In this document: positions 47,306-58,800 of the stretch, piece after piece
How positions within the stretch are numbered: position 1 is the first letter of the stretch
How the letters are laid out: the number at the start of each line of letters is the position of its first letter
From: Marsupella aquatica
Taxonomy: Eukaryota; Marchantiophyta
Length of the DNA stretch: 64,000 nucleotides
Direction: 5' to 3'
Assembly: GCA_973895155.1 (NCBI GenBank)
Contig: OZ316895.1
Location: 22,506,001-22,570,000, forward strand
Position numbers and translations under genes: made by a program
Notes under the pieces: generated by a model
Databases searched by the model: none
Told to the model about the DNA's origin: nothing
What the model saw: the letters and a program-made list of their open reading frames with translations, nothing else

Positions 47306-49903
47306 GAGCACCCAACTAACTTCCAATGCCCATAACTTTCTAGTTAGACATCCGTACGTGAAGTGCCTTAGCCTGTCCCATTGTGATCGGGCCAACACAG
47401 TGCTCATGCCCGGCCCTCAAAATCAGTCGTCAATCGAGGGTCCCGGATGGCTATACCTAAGTTGGGCCGTATCTCATGTGCCAAGCATCCGTTGCACATG
47501 AAGTAAACTTCTAGTTGGCCTTGGGCCCAATAAGAACTCTCACTCGAACCCTCATAACTCAAAGTCATTACGGTAATTCGGACAGTCCACCCCGAACTAG
47601 GCCCTTCCCATGACCTGGCCAGCTTTCAATGTCAGTTTAAGTCCTTAGTGTGCACCACCAGCTCAGCGCATCGCCTTTGCTAGTGCAACACTTCATTGTT
47701 CGCAAGTCTCCCCATACTTAGTCCCCATCAGATGGTCGTTTCAGAGGCTTGGACCATAGAGGAGTAGGAGTCAGCAACGCTGGAGCTAAGTGGTAGGGTA
47801 GTCAGGTTTCACAACTATGAGGCATCAATGCTATAGCTCTACTTGTAGTTTGTGGCAAGCTAGTCATTTTGGTAGTTGGATTGTTGTCAAGTCTTCACCT
47901 AGTGAGACAAGACGAGTCAAAAAAGGGTTCTGGTCTTAATAGGTTATAGAGTTTATATTTGCATGAACTTGGTTGCTTGTTACAGTTGCATTTGACTTGA
48001 AGAAAGGAATTCTTAGTGCTATGGCTCAATGGAAAGATCATGGCAAGACAATCATTTTGAATTCCGGATTAGCCCTTGAGGCAAAGAGAGGGAGATGTAT
48101 TGGAATTTTTTTGCACTTCTAGACATGCTCAATAATGGTGATAGTGCCAAGTAAAATTTGGAAACATTTTTCATGTCTGCGGTATTTTTCTTGTGAATAA
48201 CCGACAATTTTGTTTAAGAAATGGCATTTTTGTGGGCATGTTTTGCTTAGGTTAGGGCCACTTTTGTGTGTGTATACACACAACCCCGATACCCTTACAC
48301 CGCCCAATTCCCCCCCACTCAAACTGCTGACTTGGCCTGCCCTCCTGTAGCGCACCCATTTTTTTCCTTGTCGCTTTGGGATGACCAATTTGCAGTTGGC
48401 TGTCCCTAAACCCTAAACCCTAAGCATACGAAGCCCTTGTACTCGCAAGGGTATGAGCATACCTTCGCCTTGCCCCTGTACGCACCCTCCCCTACCCTTA
48501 ATTTTTACAAGGGGCTTATAAACCCCTTTAAGGGCCAGTGAATTTTCTCTTCCCACTCGTTTTAATTGCATGGACATGGGGAATTGTTGGGGAAACCGAC
48601 ACAACACAACCATAAGAGCACAACCAGCAAGCATGCACACACTGGCACAAGATATATGTGGTTCACCTTTGTCAAATGAAGGCTATGTCACGGAATGCTA
48701 GAGCTTTATTAAGCTTTAATTTGGTCATCATGGCCACACAAAGCCTTTTTGTACAAGCTCCACTCCTCGCACCTAGCCTAGTTCCCTCAACAATGAGCAT
48801 GAGTCTCCAAACCCTAAACCCTAGTCCCTCTATATGCTAGATACAAGAGTCGTGCCTAAGCCCCATTAGCACCCTAATGGTGGTTTAGCCTAAGTAACTA
48901 GAAGCTAACCCAGGACTAAGTTAATCCTAACAAGAATGGCCCCCTGTGAGACCTGTTGTAATGTGCAAAGAATATTCCAAAATATAAGGAGCTTATTTTT
49001 GGCCGTTTGTCAAAGATTCCGTTACATTTGACAAATGATAACCATTTTAATTGTTTGAAGTCAACAAGGTGGTAGCCATTGGAGTTAGCAACATGGTGCA
49101 TCAATTGAATGGTATTTTTGAAGTCAGGTTCTAGTTTAAATTTTGGTTATTCCCCAAGGTGATCAAAATAGGGGAAACAATTTGCACTAGCCTGACTTCC
49201 TTGTCATAGTACTCATGCATGTAGTAGTAAGCCTCAAGCTTTAAGCCTCTCCTTAAATAACCTTTATCTTCAAGTCCGATGTGGAAGCAAAACCTTAACA
49301 CTTCAAATTCACATACTTTCTAACACTCAATGCAAAGAAATAGGGTTCTGAACTGGAGCCTACTAGTTCAAATTTGCTAGTGGTCATGTTACCAGTTGAG
49401 CAAAAGACAACCAACAATCGGGCCAACAATTTCTCAAAGCAATGTTGAGGTTGAGTACTTTGCTTTGTGTGATGGTGCTCGAGAGTGAGTTTTCTTACGC
49501 AGAACAATTGCAGAACTCAAGCCTGCAGCTAAGTTTTCCTGTCCACTTCAAGGATGCTGATGTGTTGAACTCCACTTACCTTGTGACAATCAAGTATAGG
49601 ATAACCAATGTCTGCATCCGAAATATGAGAACAAGCTGACCGGCAGCAGCCGCGAAGCTTTTTCGAACATTCAGGTAACAGGGTTACAGTCTAGAACCCT
49701 ACCCTGACCTTGGCTACTGCAAGTGAATCCTATCGAAATAGATTACCTGACTATATAGTTGTAGCTGACACCGGAGTATAAGAACAGGACTGTGGACTAG
49801 AAAAGACTACTCACATGTGACATGCACATGCTATGTACATATATATCACATTGCCAAAAGAAAAGGTGCACAACTGTGAGACACAATCCCAAAAGGCAAG
49901 AGA
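47306..49903. other. Repeat-like region without a gene, contains telomere-like motifs
   Basis: No gene recognised. Telomere-type CCCTAAA repeats occur at about 48405-48424 and again at about 48813-48827. The stretch from about 48590 to 48760 (AAACCGACACAACACAACC, then GGTTCACC) resembles LTR or transposable-element sequence, but no boundaries were found. Confidence 0.4.
48405..48424. repeat. Interstitial telomere-like repeat
   Basis: Nearly three units of CCCTAAA, the plant telomere repeat in C-rich orientation. A second, shorter match (AAACCCTAAACCCTAG) lies at about 48812-48827. Such motifs also occur as telo-boxes in promoters and within LTRs. Confidence 0.8.
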
Positions 49904-50410
49904 CTAAACTAAGGGACAACTCCGCTTGACACAATGTACCACGGAATTATGTAAGACACAATCAAAGTCCGGGTGTAGAACCTCAGACCTCAAGATCAAG
50001 CAGGTAGAAAAGGTCTCCAGGGTATTGTGCAACATAAACCTCCTCCTTGAGCCAAGCAATTCTAGCAGCAGAATGGCCCAGTTCATGGGCAGCCATGGCA
50101 ACAGTCCTGCCAATAGTGTCAGAAAACGACCACCAGAGGGCCTGAAATCTGGCCCGGACAGGACCAATTTGGCTTGCCGCCAATCAGGCACCCCATCCAC
50201 GGTGGGGAGCAGCACATGTTGCTGCTCCATCAATCCATGGTACCAGAAGGCCCTGGCAATGGCTGTCATCACATCAAGTATGTCATTGTATTTTGCATTC
50301 CTCACACTTCCATGATCACACCAAAGAATATGGACTCCCTCCATGTCCAGAGATGACTCACAAACAAAAATGAGTGGGCCAGCAAAGCCCCCGTCATTGA
50401 TTACACCCAC
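49904..50410 (-). pseudogene. Unidentified ORF remnant with HELGH motif
   Basis: The longest frame (168 codons) reads VHILWCDHGSVRNAKYND, then MTAIARAFWYHGLMEQQH and PDWRQAKLVLSGPDF in its first half, which looks like real protein. From about 50180 downward a different frame (49983-50183) looks better, with ALWWSFSDTIGR, AAHELGHSAARIAWLKEE and QYPGDLFYLLDLEV. HELGH fits the zinc-peptidase signature HExxH. A frameshift near 50130-50190 or an unrecognised intron would explain both halves. I could not name the family. Three imperfect 50-bp direct repeats lie immediately upstream (50399-50546). It is more likely a duplicated or broken fragment than a complete gene. Confidence 0.4.
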
Positions 50411-50546
50411 ATCCCTTCCTTATTTCAGCATTCCAAATGGGAAACAATAATTACACCAGATCCCTTTGTATTTCAACATTCCAAATGGGAAACATTGATT
50501 ACACCCAGCTCCCTTGGTATTTCAGGATTTCAAAAGGGAAACAAGT
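50399..50546. repeat. Three tandem copies of a roughly 50-bp unit
   Basis: Units start at TTACACC at 50401, 50451 and 50499. Each has TTACACC(CA/AG), a CC(C/T)T(T/G)(C/G)(C/G)T(T/A)TTTCA block and CAAA(T/A)GGGAAACA. They overlap the 5' end of the HELGH ORF remnant. A further loose duplication around CAAGTGAAATAGGAATAT and CAAGTAAAATAGGAATAT follows at about 50560-50650. Confidence 0.85.
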
Positions 50547-51929
50547 AACTCCCCAAGTGAAATAGGAATATATCTGAGACCATGCAGTTATCACAAACAT
50601 TGTTTATGTAGGCGAATCTTTCATGGGGTTTTGCACAAGTAAAATAGGAATATTCCCATTTCTATGCAGGGATCACAAACATGTTCTTTCAAGCTTTTTC
50701 GTTGGTTTTACAGTTTGCATAGTTTCTCCAAGCACTGCACTTAGCTAGAGCAAACCCTCTGGTGGTAAACACTTTTAGTACAGGAGCCACACCAGGCATG
50801 TTTATACCATTTTGCAGTCAGGATATCCAAAGATGTCGTACACATGTATTCTTTATTTAATTATGAAGTACATTTCACTTGCTTATTCCTTCGAGATGCA
50901 AGTTCAGGCAGCTATACATGATTGGTGTAGGTATTACTCCACCCAGTTTCAAACTAATGGAAATACACTTAAATGCATTTAGTGATAAGGATCTGCACAG
51001 GCCAAGGTGGTGCGAAGAGGTCGTCATAGAAACATGGTCCCTTGAATTGCCAGGACTTTGCCCTCTTTCGATCTTAAAGAGATTCTGTTAAAACTTTGAA
51101 CAAATTATTTTGTCTCTGAGTCTGGGTACAAGCTGATTTGCTCCGTAGTTGAAAAAGGGATTGGCCTCAAAAGAAATATTTTAATCTGCACATTTTTATT
51201 ATGATGGCATCCTTTCTACCCTCCCCAACTTGTCTCACCTCCGTCGTACCCGAAAATCCCAGCGAGTAATGAAATACGATTGCAATGTGTGCGGGTTGAA
51301 TTAATCAATTACAGTAGTTTTTCAAGAATTAGGTGATGTCTAGGGGTGCTAGATCATCCTCGAGCATTCATAATAGACGGAGTGTTGGTTTTGTTCTGGC
51401 TGTCATTGACTGGATACCGTAGCATCACCAGGAGTACATTGTCACGAATAGGTCGCTCTTTGTCTACAATGCCCAGATTTTTCAGGAGTGCCTCTGCTCT
51501 TCTCTTTTTCTTGAGCTCCTGCTCTTGGGTTTCCTGCTACATTTCCCAGTACAGATAATGCTATGATAATTGCATACTCAGTATCAGCGTCACTGTGTCT
51601 CGTATATGGGATCCAAGCAAATGACTACTGTTATTTGGAGTTAAGCCGAGAAACAATGACTTGAGGAATGGATAAGCGGACCGAGTTATGTTAATCCACA
51701 AGCCAGGAATCAATGGATCTAATGAAGACTTCACCTGAACGGAAGCCTTGAAGAAAGTGGAAGCCTGAAAAGATTTCTTCATAGGCATCCAGCAACAATT
51801 GCACATTTATGAACAATGAAAGCTCTAAAAAGAGATCTCCATTGTTTCCCAACTGCACAAATCGGAATTGCGAGCTGATTTTGGCGTCAGCAGTTGAAGA
51901 TTTGAAAGCTCGAGCGAAATCAAGGCAAA
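50547..51929. other. Downstream flank of the complex I gene, no gene seen
   Basis: Short unsupported open frames only. The part adjoining 51930 is probably the 3' untranslated region of the NDUFA9-like gene. Confidence 0.45.
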
Positions 51930-54812
51930 TTAGAAACCTGCACCACCGACCCGCTCACCGACAGTACTACCAACAGATGGGCCACCAGCTCGCCACTGGT
52001 ATAAATGTTCAATGGCAACACCCTGTAATTTTCGAGGAATGATGCCCAAATCCTTCAATGTGAGCGCTGCAATCCAACGTAACCACCGTTAGCTACAATT
52101 GCTAAGGGTTCGGTTCTCAAAGCCATGTACAGAAGAGTGGAAGGTGTCAGATTCTTGGATGACGGAATTGATGTTGTAACGAGCCCAGAAAGTTACAAAT
52201 TTCATTTGTAGCGAGACAACTATAACCAGAAAACAGTTTTAATTGTCTGCAAAAGGGAACGGGCATTGCACAAGCCGTGTCAACATTGCACTCACCATCT
52301 GGAGACACGACGTAGTCAACTTGCATTGCCTCCACATTATTGAGAGAAAATGTTACCAATTTGGGTGTTGGGAAACTGAACCTTTTTGCAATTTGGTCAG
52401 GAGCAGCTAACAACTGCACCAAGAGACATTCAAAGTACAGTTATTAAAAATGATCCACTCTAACGACAGGAGCCTTCCTACCGTAGAAGAGCATAATCAA
52501 ATGGTCGATGTCAAACATTTCTTTGGTATATTCTGACTCCAGACTTATCGTTACTACACGTGTAAGGCTAGGCAGTGATAAGATAAGCTACTTCACCTTG
52601 GCAATTGGGAAGGGGATGTGGATGGTTCGGGGTTCCTCTCTAGTGGCTTCGCACACTAACTCAACCTGCAAAGATTGGAATTGCATTGCTGGATTAGTAC
52701 ATTACTTGTACTGCGGACAAGTTAGGGACAGATGACTATATAAATGTATCTAGAAAAATTCAGCACGGATGCCAACCTGTCTAAACACAACACAGAGATA
52801 CGTCGTTAAAACCAGACGTTGACAAAAACAGTCACTAGAGACGTGAAACTTTCGATACGTAATAGCCATCCATCACTCCGGGCTGATTAATAACAAGGTG
52901 AGCTATTCCCTATTGATACCAAATAACATCGTTACTTCCTATTGGAAGGACCTGGATATGTTGCAGCTTTACGATTGATTTCTTACAAGGTCATTGACGG
53001 TATAAACATCTGGGCCACCTAGCTCATAAGTCTTCCCCATGCTGCTGCCATCGTCTTTTACAGACGCCACAATTGCTGCAGCAACATCTGTCACATGAAC
53101 TGGCTGCATCCTGAGAGTAGAACAGATGAGTCAAAATAGCGACTGGAATAGAACAATCAATCAGTGCAGACAAATCACAAAGTTGAAAGTACATATCCAC
53201 TTTGCTGTTTCAAAGTGTTCATAGCATACTTGTTAGTTCCATCACCAATTATAGGCACGGCCGGCGCCTTCTTGGCCCATAAAGCCCATCTGTTGAGAAG
53301 CCGGTCTTCCGTACCCACCAATTGGGCAGGCCTCAATATTGTTGCCTGCAGGAAAGGAAATCGACTTATAAATCTTGAGAAAATCTAAATTTAAAAAATG
53401 AGCTCACGATTCCAAAATCAGACAAATCAATAGTTAAGAAAATATAGATAAGCACCTCAGGAAAATTCTTCTTGGTGACCTCCTCTCCTGCACCCTTAGT
53501 TTTGTATTGAAGAGCTGGATTTCCAGGTGATGCACCAAGGGCTGAAACCTGTATATACCGACCGACATCCCCATGCTCCCGAGCTAACTGCATCATCCAG
53601 AAACCCAGAGTGTAACGGTAATGTTCGTGTTATGAGGACGAAGGGGGTACTCTCGGAAGCTCTGACTAGTTGATCGAGGCTTAATTATTGTTCCTAGCAA
53701 TTCTGTAATTGCTCACTAAAAAACAGATTGCTGCGTCAAAAACAAAATAAGCCAGTGTAGTACCCGTGATATCCGATTCGCCACGGCAACATTCAGCTCC
53801 TCAAAGCGAAAATTGTGGGTCTCAAAGTCCCTCCCTGTGCAATTCATTGCCAGATAAAATTGAGACTGGATCAAATCTCTAAAGTGCCATCATATGGTCC
53901 AGTAAACTTATTAAATGAAACATGGAATCGAGTTGACGGATGGGATATCATGGTTAAGCACCAGCGTACCGATCAGATTGATAACAACATTGGACCTGGC
54001 CATAGTTGCCTTTATGGACTCCTCATCACGTATATCATATTTCATTGGCACAACCTGACTTTCCAACACAGGGATAACCGTCGTAAGGAGTAAGCCTGAC
54101 AACTAGACATCCTTCACCTAGCGACCTCCACAAATAAAGACTGTCAAGCAATTAACCACTGAGATGACCAACCATGAATTCAAGTACCTGTCCCAAGTCT
54201 CCCATAAGTTTGAGGTGTTTAAAATCGTCCTCTAACCCTCTGTAGGGTACAAATACTTGAGAACCCATTCGTGCTGCAAAACCATTACGGAAGACAGTGA
54301 CCAGTTTGTTCTTGTCAATCGCATCGTCACAAATTATGATGAAAATAACATACGCATTGATTCTTAGGGTGAAATTGTCGCAGAAAGTAAACAGTGGACC
54401 TCTTCAACAGATTTGAAGATTCGTTATAGTTAGGTCTGAACTCAAACTATTATCCGGAATAGTGTTCCCAGCAACCATCAAAGTACCCAGTAGAAAACCC
54501 GGTTAGGGAAAGAGGTGTGCTTTACCCAGCTGTTGAACAACATAACGACCCAAGAATCCCGTCGCTCCATAAACTGTCGCAACATACCCACTGCACATTT
54601 GCCAGAAAAAAGACCGGCGAGCATAGCCCAGAATGCTGTCACTAATTTCTGGAATCAGAAAGTTGGCGGATGAGAAAACCATTTAGAATCATAACGTTTT
54701 CCGGATCTGGATTCAGACTAAATGAATACCTTACTGACGATCTGCCCCCAGTTCCCTTCCGGCTTGGGGCCACTAGCGTCGAGGAACATCGAACCAAGCC
54801 CTTGCGGATCAT
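51930..54812 (-). CDS. NDUFA9: NADH dehydrogenase 1 alpha subcomplex subunit 9 (39-kDa complex I subunit)
   Basis: Accessory subunit of mitochondrial respiratory complex I. It is an atypical short-chain dehydrogenase-like protein that binds a nicotinamide cofactor. Eleven phase-consistent exons: 54812-54730, 54590-54526, 54273-54188, 54054-53970, 53834-53764, 53587-53456, 53345-53230, 53110-52987, 52665-52597, 52413-52296, 52066-51930, giving about 361 residues. The N-terminus MIRKGLVRCSS is rich in Arg, Lys and Ser, as expected of a mitochondrial presequence. RKGTGGRSSVSG follows, then the Rossmann motif VYGATGFLG with glycines at about 36, 39 and 42, then LMGDLGQVVPMKYD, NVVINLIG, YIQVSALGAS, RPAQLVGTEDRLLNRW, VHVTDVAAAIVA and DDGSSMGKTYELGGPDVYT. 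The C-terminus is less conserved. The first donor is placed after GTAAG at 54730 because only this restores SVSG. It is somewhat shorter than the 402-residue Arabidopsis protein, mainly in the presequence and C-terminus. Confidence 0.95.
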
Positions 54813-55431
54813 TTTGTTCAGGCCCCACTTCAGCCACAATCCCCAAGGAAAGCAAATGTTGACAATTCAGTGTGCGTCCGTCCGCAGGGACAGTATCCGC
54901 AGGGTAGAAAGACGGATCACAGAGTAATGGAGGGTGACCGAGTAGGAATGGGGAACCCCTCAAGCAGCGAGTTGCGCTCTGGAGCTACAGAGGCATATGT
55001 ACTCCGATCGCACTAGACCTCCTCATTTCCTCTACTCCCACTGTCTCGGTCACTGCCTGTAGCTCTGCCTCCTCGATTTCGAAGGTGAACCTGCGCACGT
55101 CTTGCCCGTCCTCCTTCGGTCACAATACCACCTCTTTCTCTTCTACATAATATCAATCAATCAGTACAGAACCCGGCCGTTGATCGATCAACTCCGTGCT
55201 TCTATGCAGATACCACCAAACGAAGGAATTTCTCGACTCTCAACCTACCAAATAGAAATTCTGGGGTACTGCAAAATACTTATCCAAAATGAGTCTCGTC
55301 TAGCTGTGGAACGGTCTCGATGGGCGGAGCAAGGAGGACACAAAAATAGTACCAAAGTATTGTAATTCCTTTGGAAATGGTACTGTAATTCCTTTGGAAA
55401 TGGACAGCTATTGGACTGCACCATGAATACT
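54813..55431. other. Upstream flank of the complex I gene
   Basis: Likely promoter and 5' untranslated region of the NDUFA9-like gene. A 23-bp unit (TACTGTAATTCCTTTGGAAA and near copy) is duplicated in tandem at about 55360-55404. No gene is seen before the Copia element. Confidence 0.5.
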
Positions 55432-55436
55432 CCAAG

Positions 55437-55546
55437 TGTGAGAGTATGAATGGAATGAATGATGTATAGTCTGTGGTGGTTGGTACATATAGTGGTGTCG
55501 GTCCGATGGTTGATCGAGTCGTCCGGTCGCCAGGTAGAGTCTAACA
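55437..55546 (-). repeat. Copia 3' LTR (110 bp)
   Basis: Direct repeat of 61760-61873. On the plus strand it starts TGTGAGAGTATGAATGG and ends AGTCTAACA. It is preceded by the target duplication CCAAG. LTRs this short are unusual for Copia elements. Confidence 0.95.
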
Positions 55547-55559
55547 CTCCCCTTTGGAT
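55547..55559 (-). other. Copia polypurine tract
   Basis: Minus-strand purine run AAAGGGGAG directly abuts the 3' LTR, the expected position of the plus-strand DNA primer. Confidence 0.85.
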
Positions 55560-55858
55560 ATATAGTGACAACTATGTAGACAACATAGACTATACTTATT
55601 ATATCATGTTCATAGAAAATACATGATATAAATACAAGCGAGGTAGACTGCCTTTTTAAAAAACCTTTATCAACTCTAGCTTAGTAAAAACTCTACCAGT
55701 GTAGCAGAGAAAAAATATGAGTGCTAAAGGAAAAAGAGTGCAACCTAACAGTCCTCGTCGTAATAAATGTCAGTATTAAATAAAGTCAGATGTTATAGTA
55801 AATCTAGCTTTAATATTTGTCTCAACGGTAGGTCGTCAGCATCATGTCATCAGTAGCA

Positions 55859-58800
55859 TCAATCGTCATGTGGAGTAGCAGCCTCCACGGTCATCATGCG
55901 TTGCACGCTCCGCAGTCCAATCGCCTGGCAGTGTCGATGGTGAACTGATGGTGATAGTGATTTGGTGAAGAGATCCGCACAGTTGTCTGCACTTGAAATC
56001 TGCAAAATGTTGATCTCTTTTCCATGCAATTCGTGGGTGTAGAAAAACTTTGGAGCTATATGCTTCACGCGATCGCCTTTGATGAATCCTTTCGTGATCT
56101 GCTATATACATGCTGCATTATCCTCAAAAATGTTAGTAGGCTTCGTTAGTGGTGATAGGCCGCATTTGGTGTTGATGTGGTTTATAAAGGATCGTAACCA
56201 AACGGCTTCACGACTAGCCTCATGTAGAGCTAAGATTTCTGAGTGGTTCGATGAGGTTGTTGTTAGGGTCTGTTTCACGCTTTTCCAAGAAAAAGCGGTA
56301 CCCCCTATGGTAAAAACATATCCGGTTTGGGATTTTGCGGTATCAGTGTCGGAGAGATATCCGGCATCCACATATCCTATGAGCTCGTGGTTTGCACCGA
56401 ATGGGTAGAATAACCCGGTATCGGTGGTTCCACGTAGATATCTAAATACGTGCTTAACTCCATTCCAGTGTCTGGCTGTGGGGGTTGCACTATGTCTAGT
56501 TAGTAAGTTAACTGCAAATGCAATGTCTGGTCGTGTCTGATTTGCTAGATACATTAATGCTCCTATTGCAGAAAGATACGGAGTTTCTGGTCCTAATAGT
56601 GGTTCATGTTCTTCGCGTTTGCAAAAAACATCAGTATTGTTTTCTAATGAACGTACAACCATTGGTGACGTCAATGGGTGTGCTAGGTTCATATTGAACT
56701 GTTTTAGGATCTTTTCAGTTTGTGTGGTTTGATGGAGCATCATGCCAGTAGGTAAGATCTCCAATTGTAATCCTAAGCAAAAGTTTGTATGTCCAAGATC
56801 TTTCATCTCAAATGTTGATTTAAGACTAGTAATAGTATCTTCTGTAATTTGGGGTGTCCCAAATATATTTAAGTCATCAACATAAATAGAAACGATGACA
56901 TATTCGTCATCCACATGTTTAATAAATAAACATGGTGTAATGGCATCATGGGTAAAACCCATGGTAATCATTTCATCAGTAAATCGTTGACACCATACTC
57001 TGCCACTTTGTTTCAGGCCATATAATGCCTTCAACACGCGGATAGCTAGTCCGCGGTGAGTATTCCGTACGGTTGACACAGCGGTGTCGTTATTATGAGT
57101 TACATGTGTAGATGACACATGAGGTGTAACTTGAGATAATTGTTTTATAATCTTATGTAAATATGGAATATGCGATTTAGCGCCTTGAGCTAAAGCTCGG
57201 CGACGTTGTTCCAATTCGGGAGGTGGTCGCATGTATAGACAAGTGTCTAAAGTTCCATATAGATATGCGGTTGCAACATCCAGTTGTCGCATTTGTAGTT
57301 TATGGAAAATGGCAAATCCGATAAGGTATCGGAATGTTGTGCTATCCATAACCGATGAGTAAGTTTCATCGTAATGAATTCCCGATTGTTGTGTAAATCC
57401 TTTCCCTACCAGACGTGCTTTATAGCGTACAACTTGGCCTTTATCATTTCTTTTGCGGACAAATGTCCACTTGTAGCCAATTAGGTGTACGTCTTGCGGT
57501 GTTGGCTCGACTGGGCCAAAAGTGTGTCTGTTGAGTAGGGAATCTAATTCTCCATTTATAGCTTTTTGCCATTCAAGCCAGTCTGGTCTGTTTTGGCATT
57601 CTAAGATAGATATTGGTTCGGGTGTATCATAAGTGATATGTGTTGCCACCATTAATGCAAAAGCATCATCTATTGAAATAGTATTTCTATCCCACATCGT
57701 ACCGGTGTGTGCGTAGTGGATAGAAATCTCTTCATGAGTTATGGATTCGGTATGATCGACATCAGGTGAAGGTGGTATAGATGAACCGCGCCTTCTTGGT
57801 TGTTTATCCTTTGATCCCAAGGGTCTGCCACGTTTGGCACGAGGCTGGGATGTATTTGCTGGCTCACTTGATAATTCGATGCGAGCAGATGCTCTCGCAG
57901 TTGGAATATGTGAGCGGGTAACTTGTGATGTATCGACAAAAGCGTCTGGAAGTTCTTCCACAATCTTGTGGAGTTGCAAAATTCGCTGAACTTCTTTCTC
58001 CCCTTGATTGGTTCGAAGGTCTTGCCAAAATGGCGAATGTCTTTCCCACTCCAAAGGTGGTTGTGGGTGTTTAGGGGTTATTAATGATGGATAAACGTGT
58101 TCATCAAAATGGCAATCTAGGAATCTAGATTTAAAGACGTCGCCAGCTGTAGGCTCCATATATCGGATTATGGACGGAGAGTCGAATCCGATGTATATCC
58201 CCAACTGTCGTTGGGGTCCCATCTTGGTTCGTTTAGGTGGAGTAATGGGGACCATTACTTGATATCCAAATGAACGAAGGTGGGATAAGTCAGGTTTTAT
58301 ACCATTAGCAATTTGGTATGGGCTATAGGTATTAAAAGCCGATGGGCGGTATTGAATTAATGCATTAGCCTGTAATATGGCGTGTCCCCATGCTGAGACT
58401 GGGAGTTTCGACTGCATTAGTAGTGGGCGTGCGATTAACTGAAGGCGTTTAATGACCGCTTCAGCTAATCCATTCTGAAAATGCACGTGGGGTACAGGAT
58501 ATTGTACGTCTATGCCAAGTGATGTGCAAAAGTTGTCAAATGTTTCGGATGTGAATTCCCCTGCATTGTCCACCCTGAGTGTCTTAATGGGGTGATCTGG
58601 GAATTGTGCTTTCACGCGCAAGATTTGCGCCAAAATGCGAGGCATAACCATGTTCCTTGTTGAAAGCAAGGTCACATTTGACCATTTAGTGGATGCGTCG
58701 ATTAATACCATAAAGTAGCGGAAAGGTTCGCTTGGTGGGTTAATTGGCCCGCAAACATCTGCATGGATTATTTCCAAGAATTGGGGTATTTTAGTTGGCA

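Noticed and set aside
49983-50183. Calling the HELGH fragment an FtsH-type protease
   Set aside because: The surrounding sequence does not show the other FtsH motifs that I would expect, so naming the family would be a guess.
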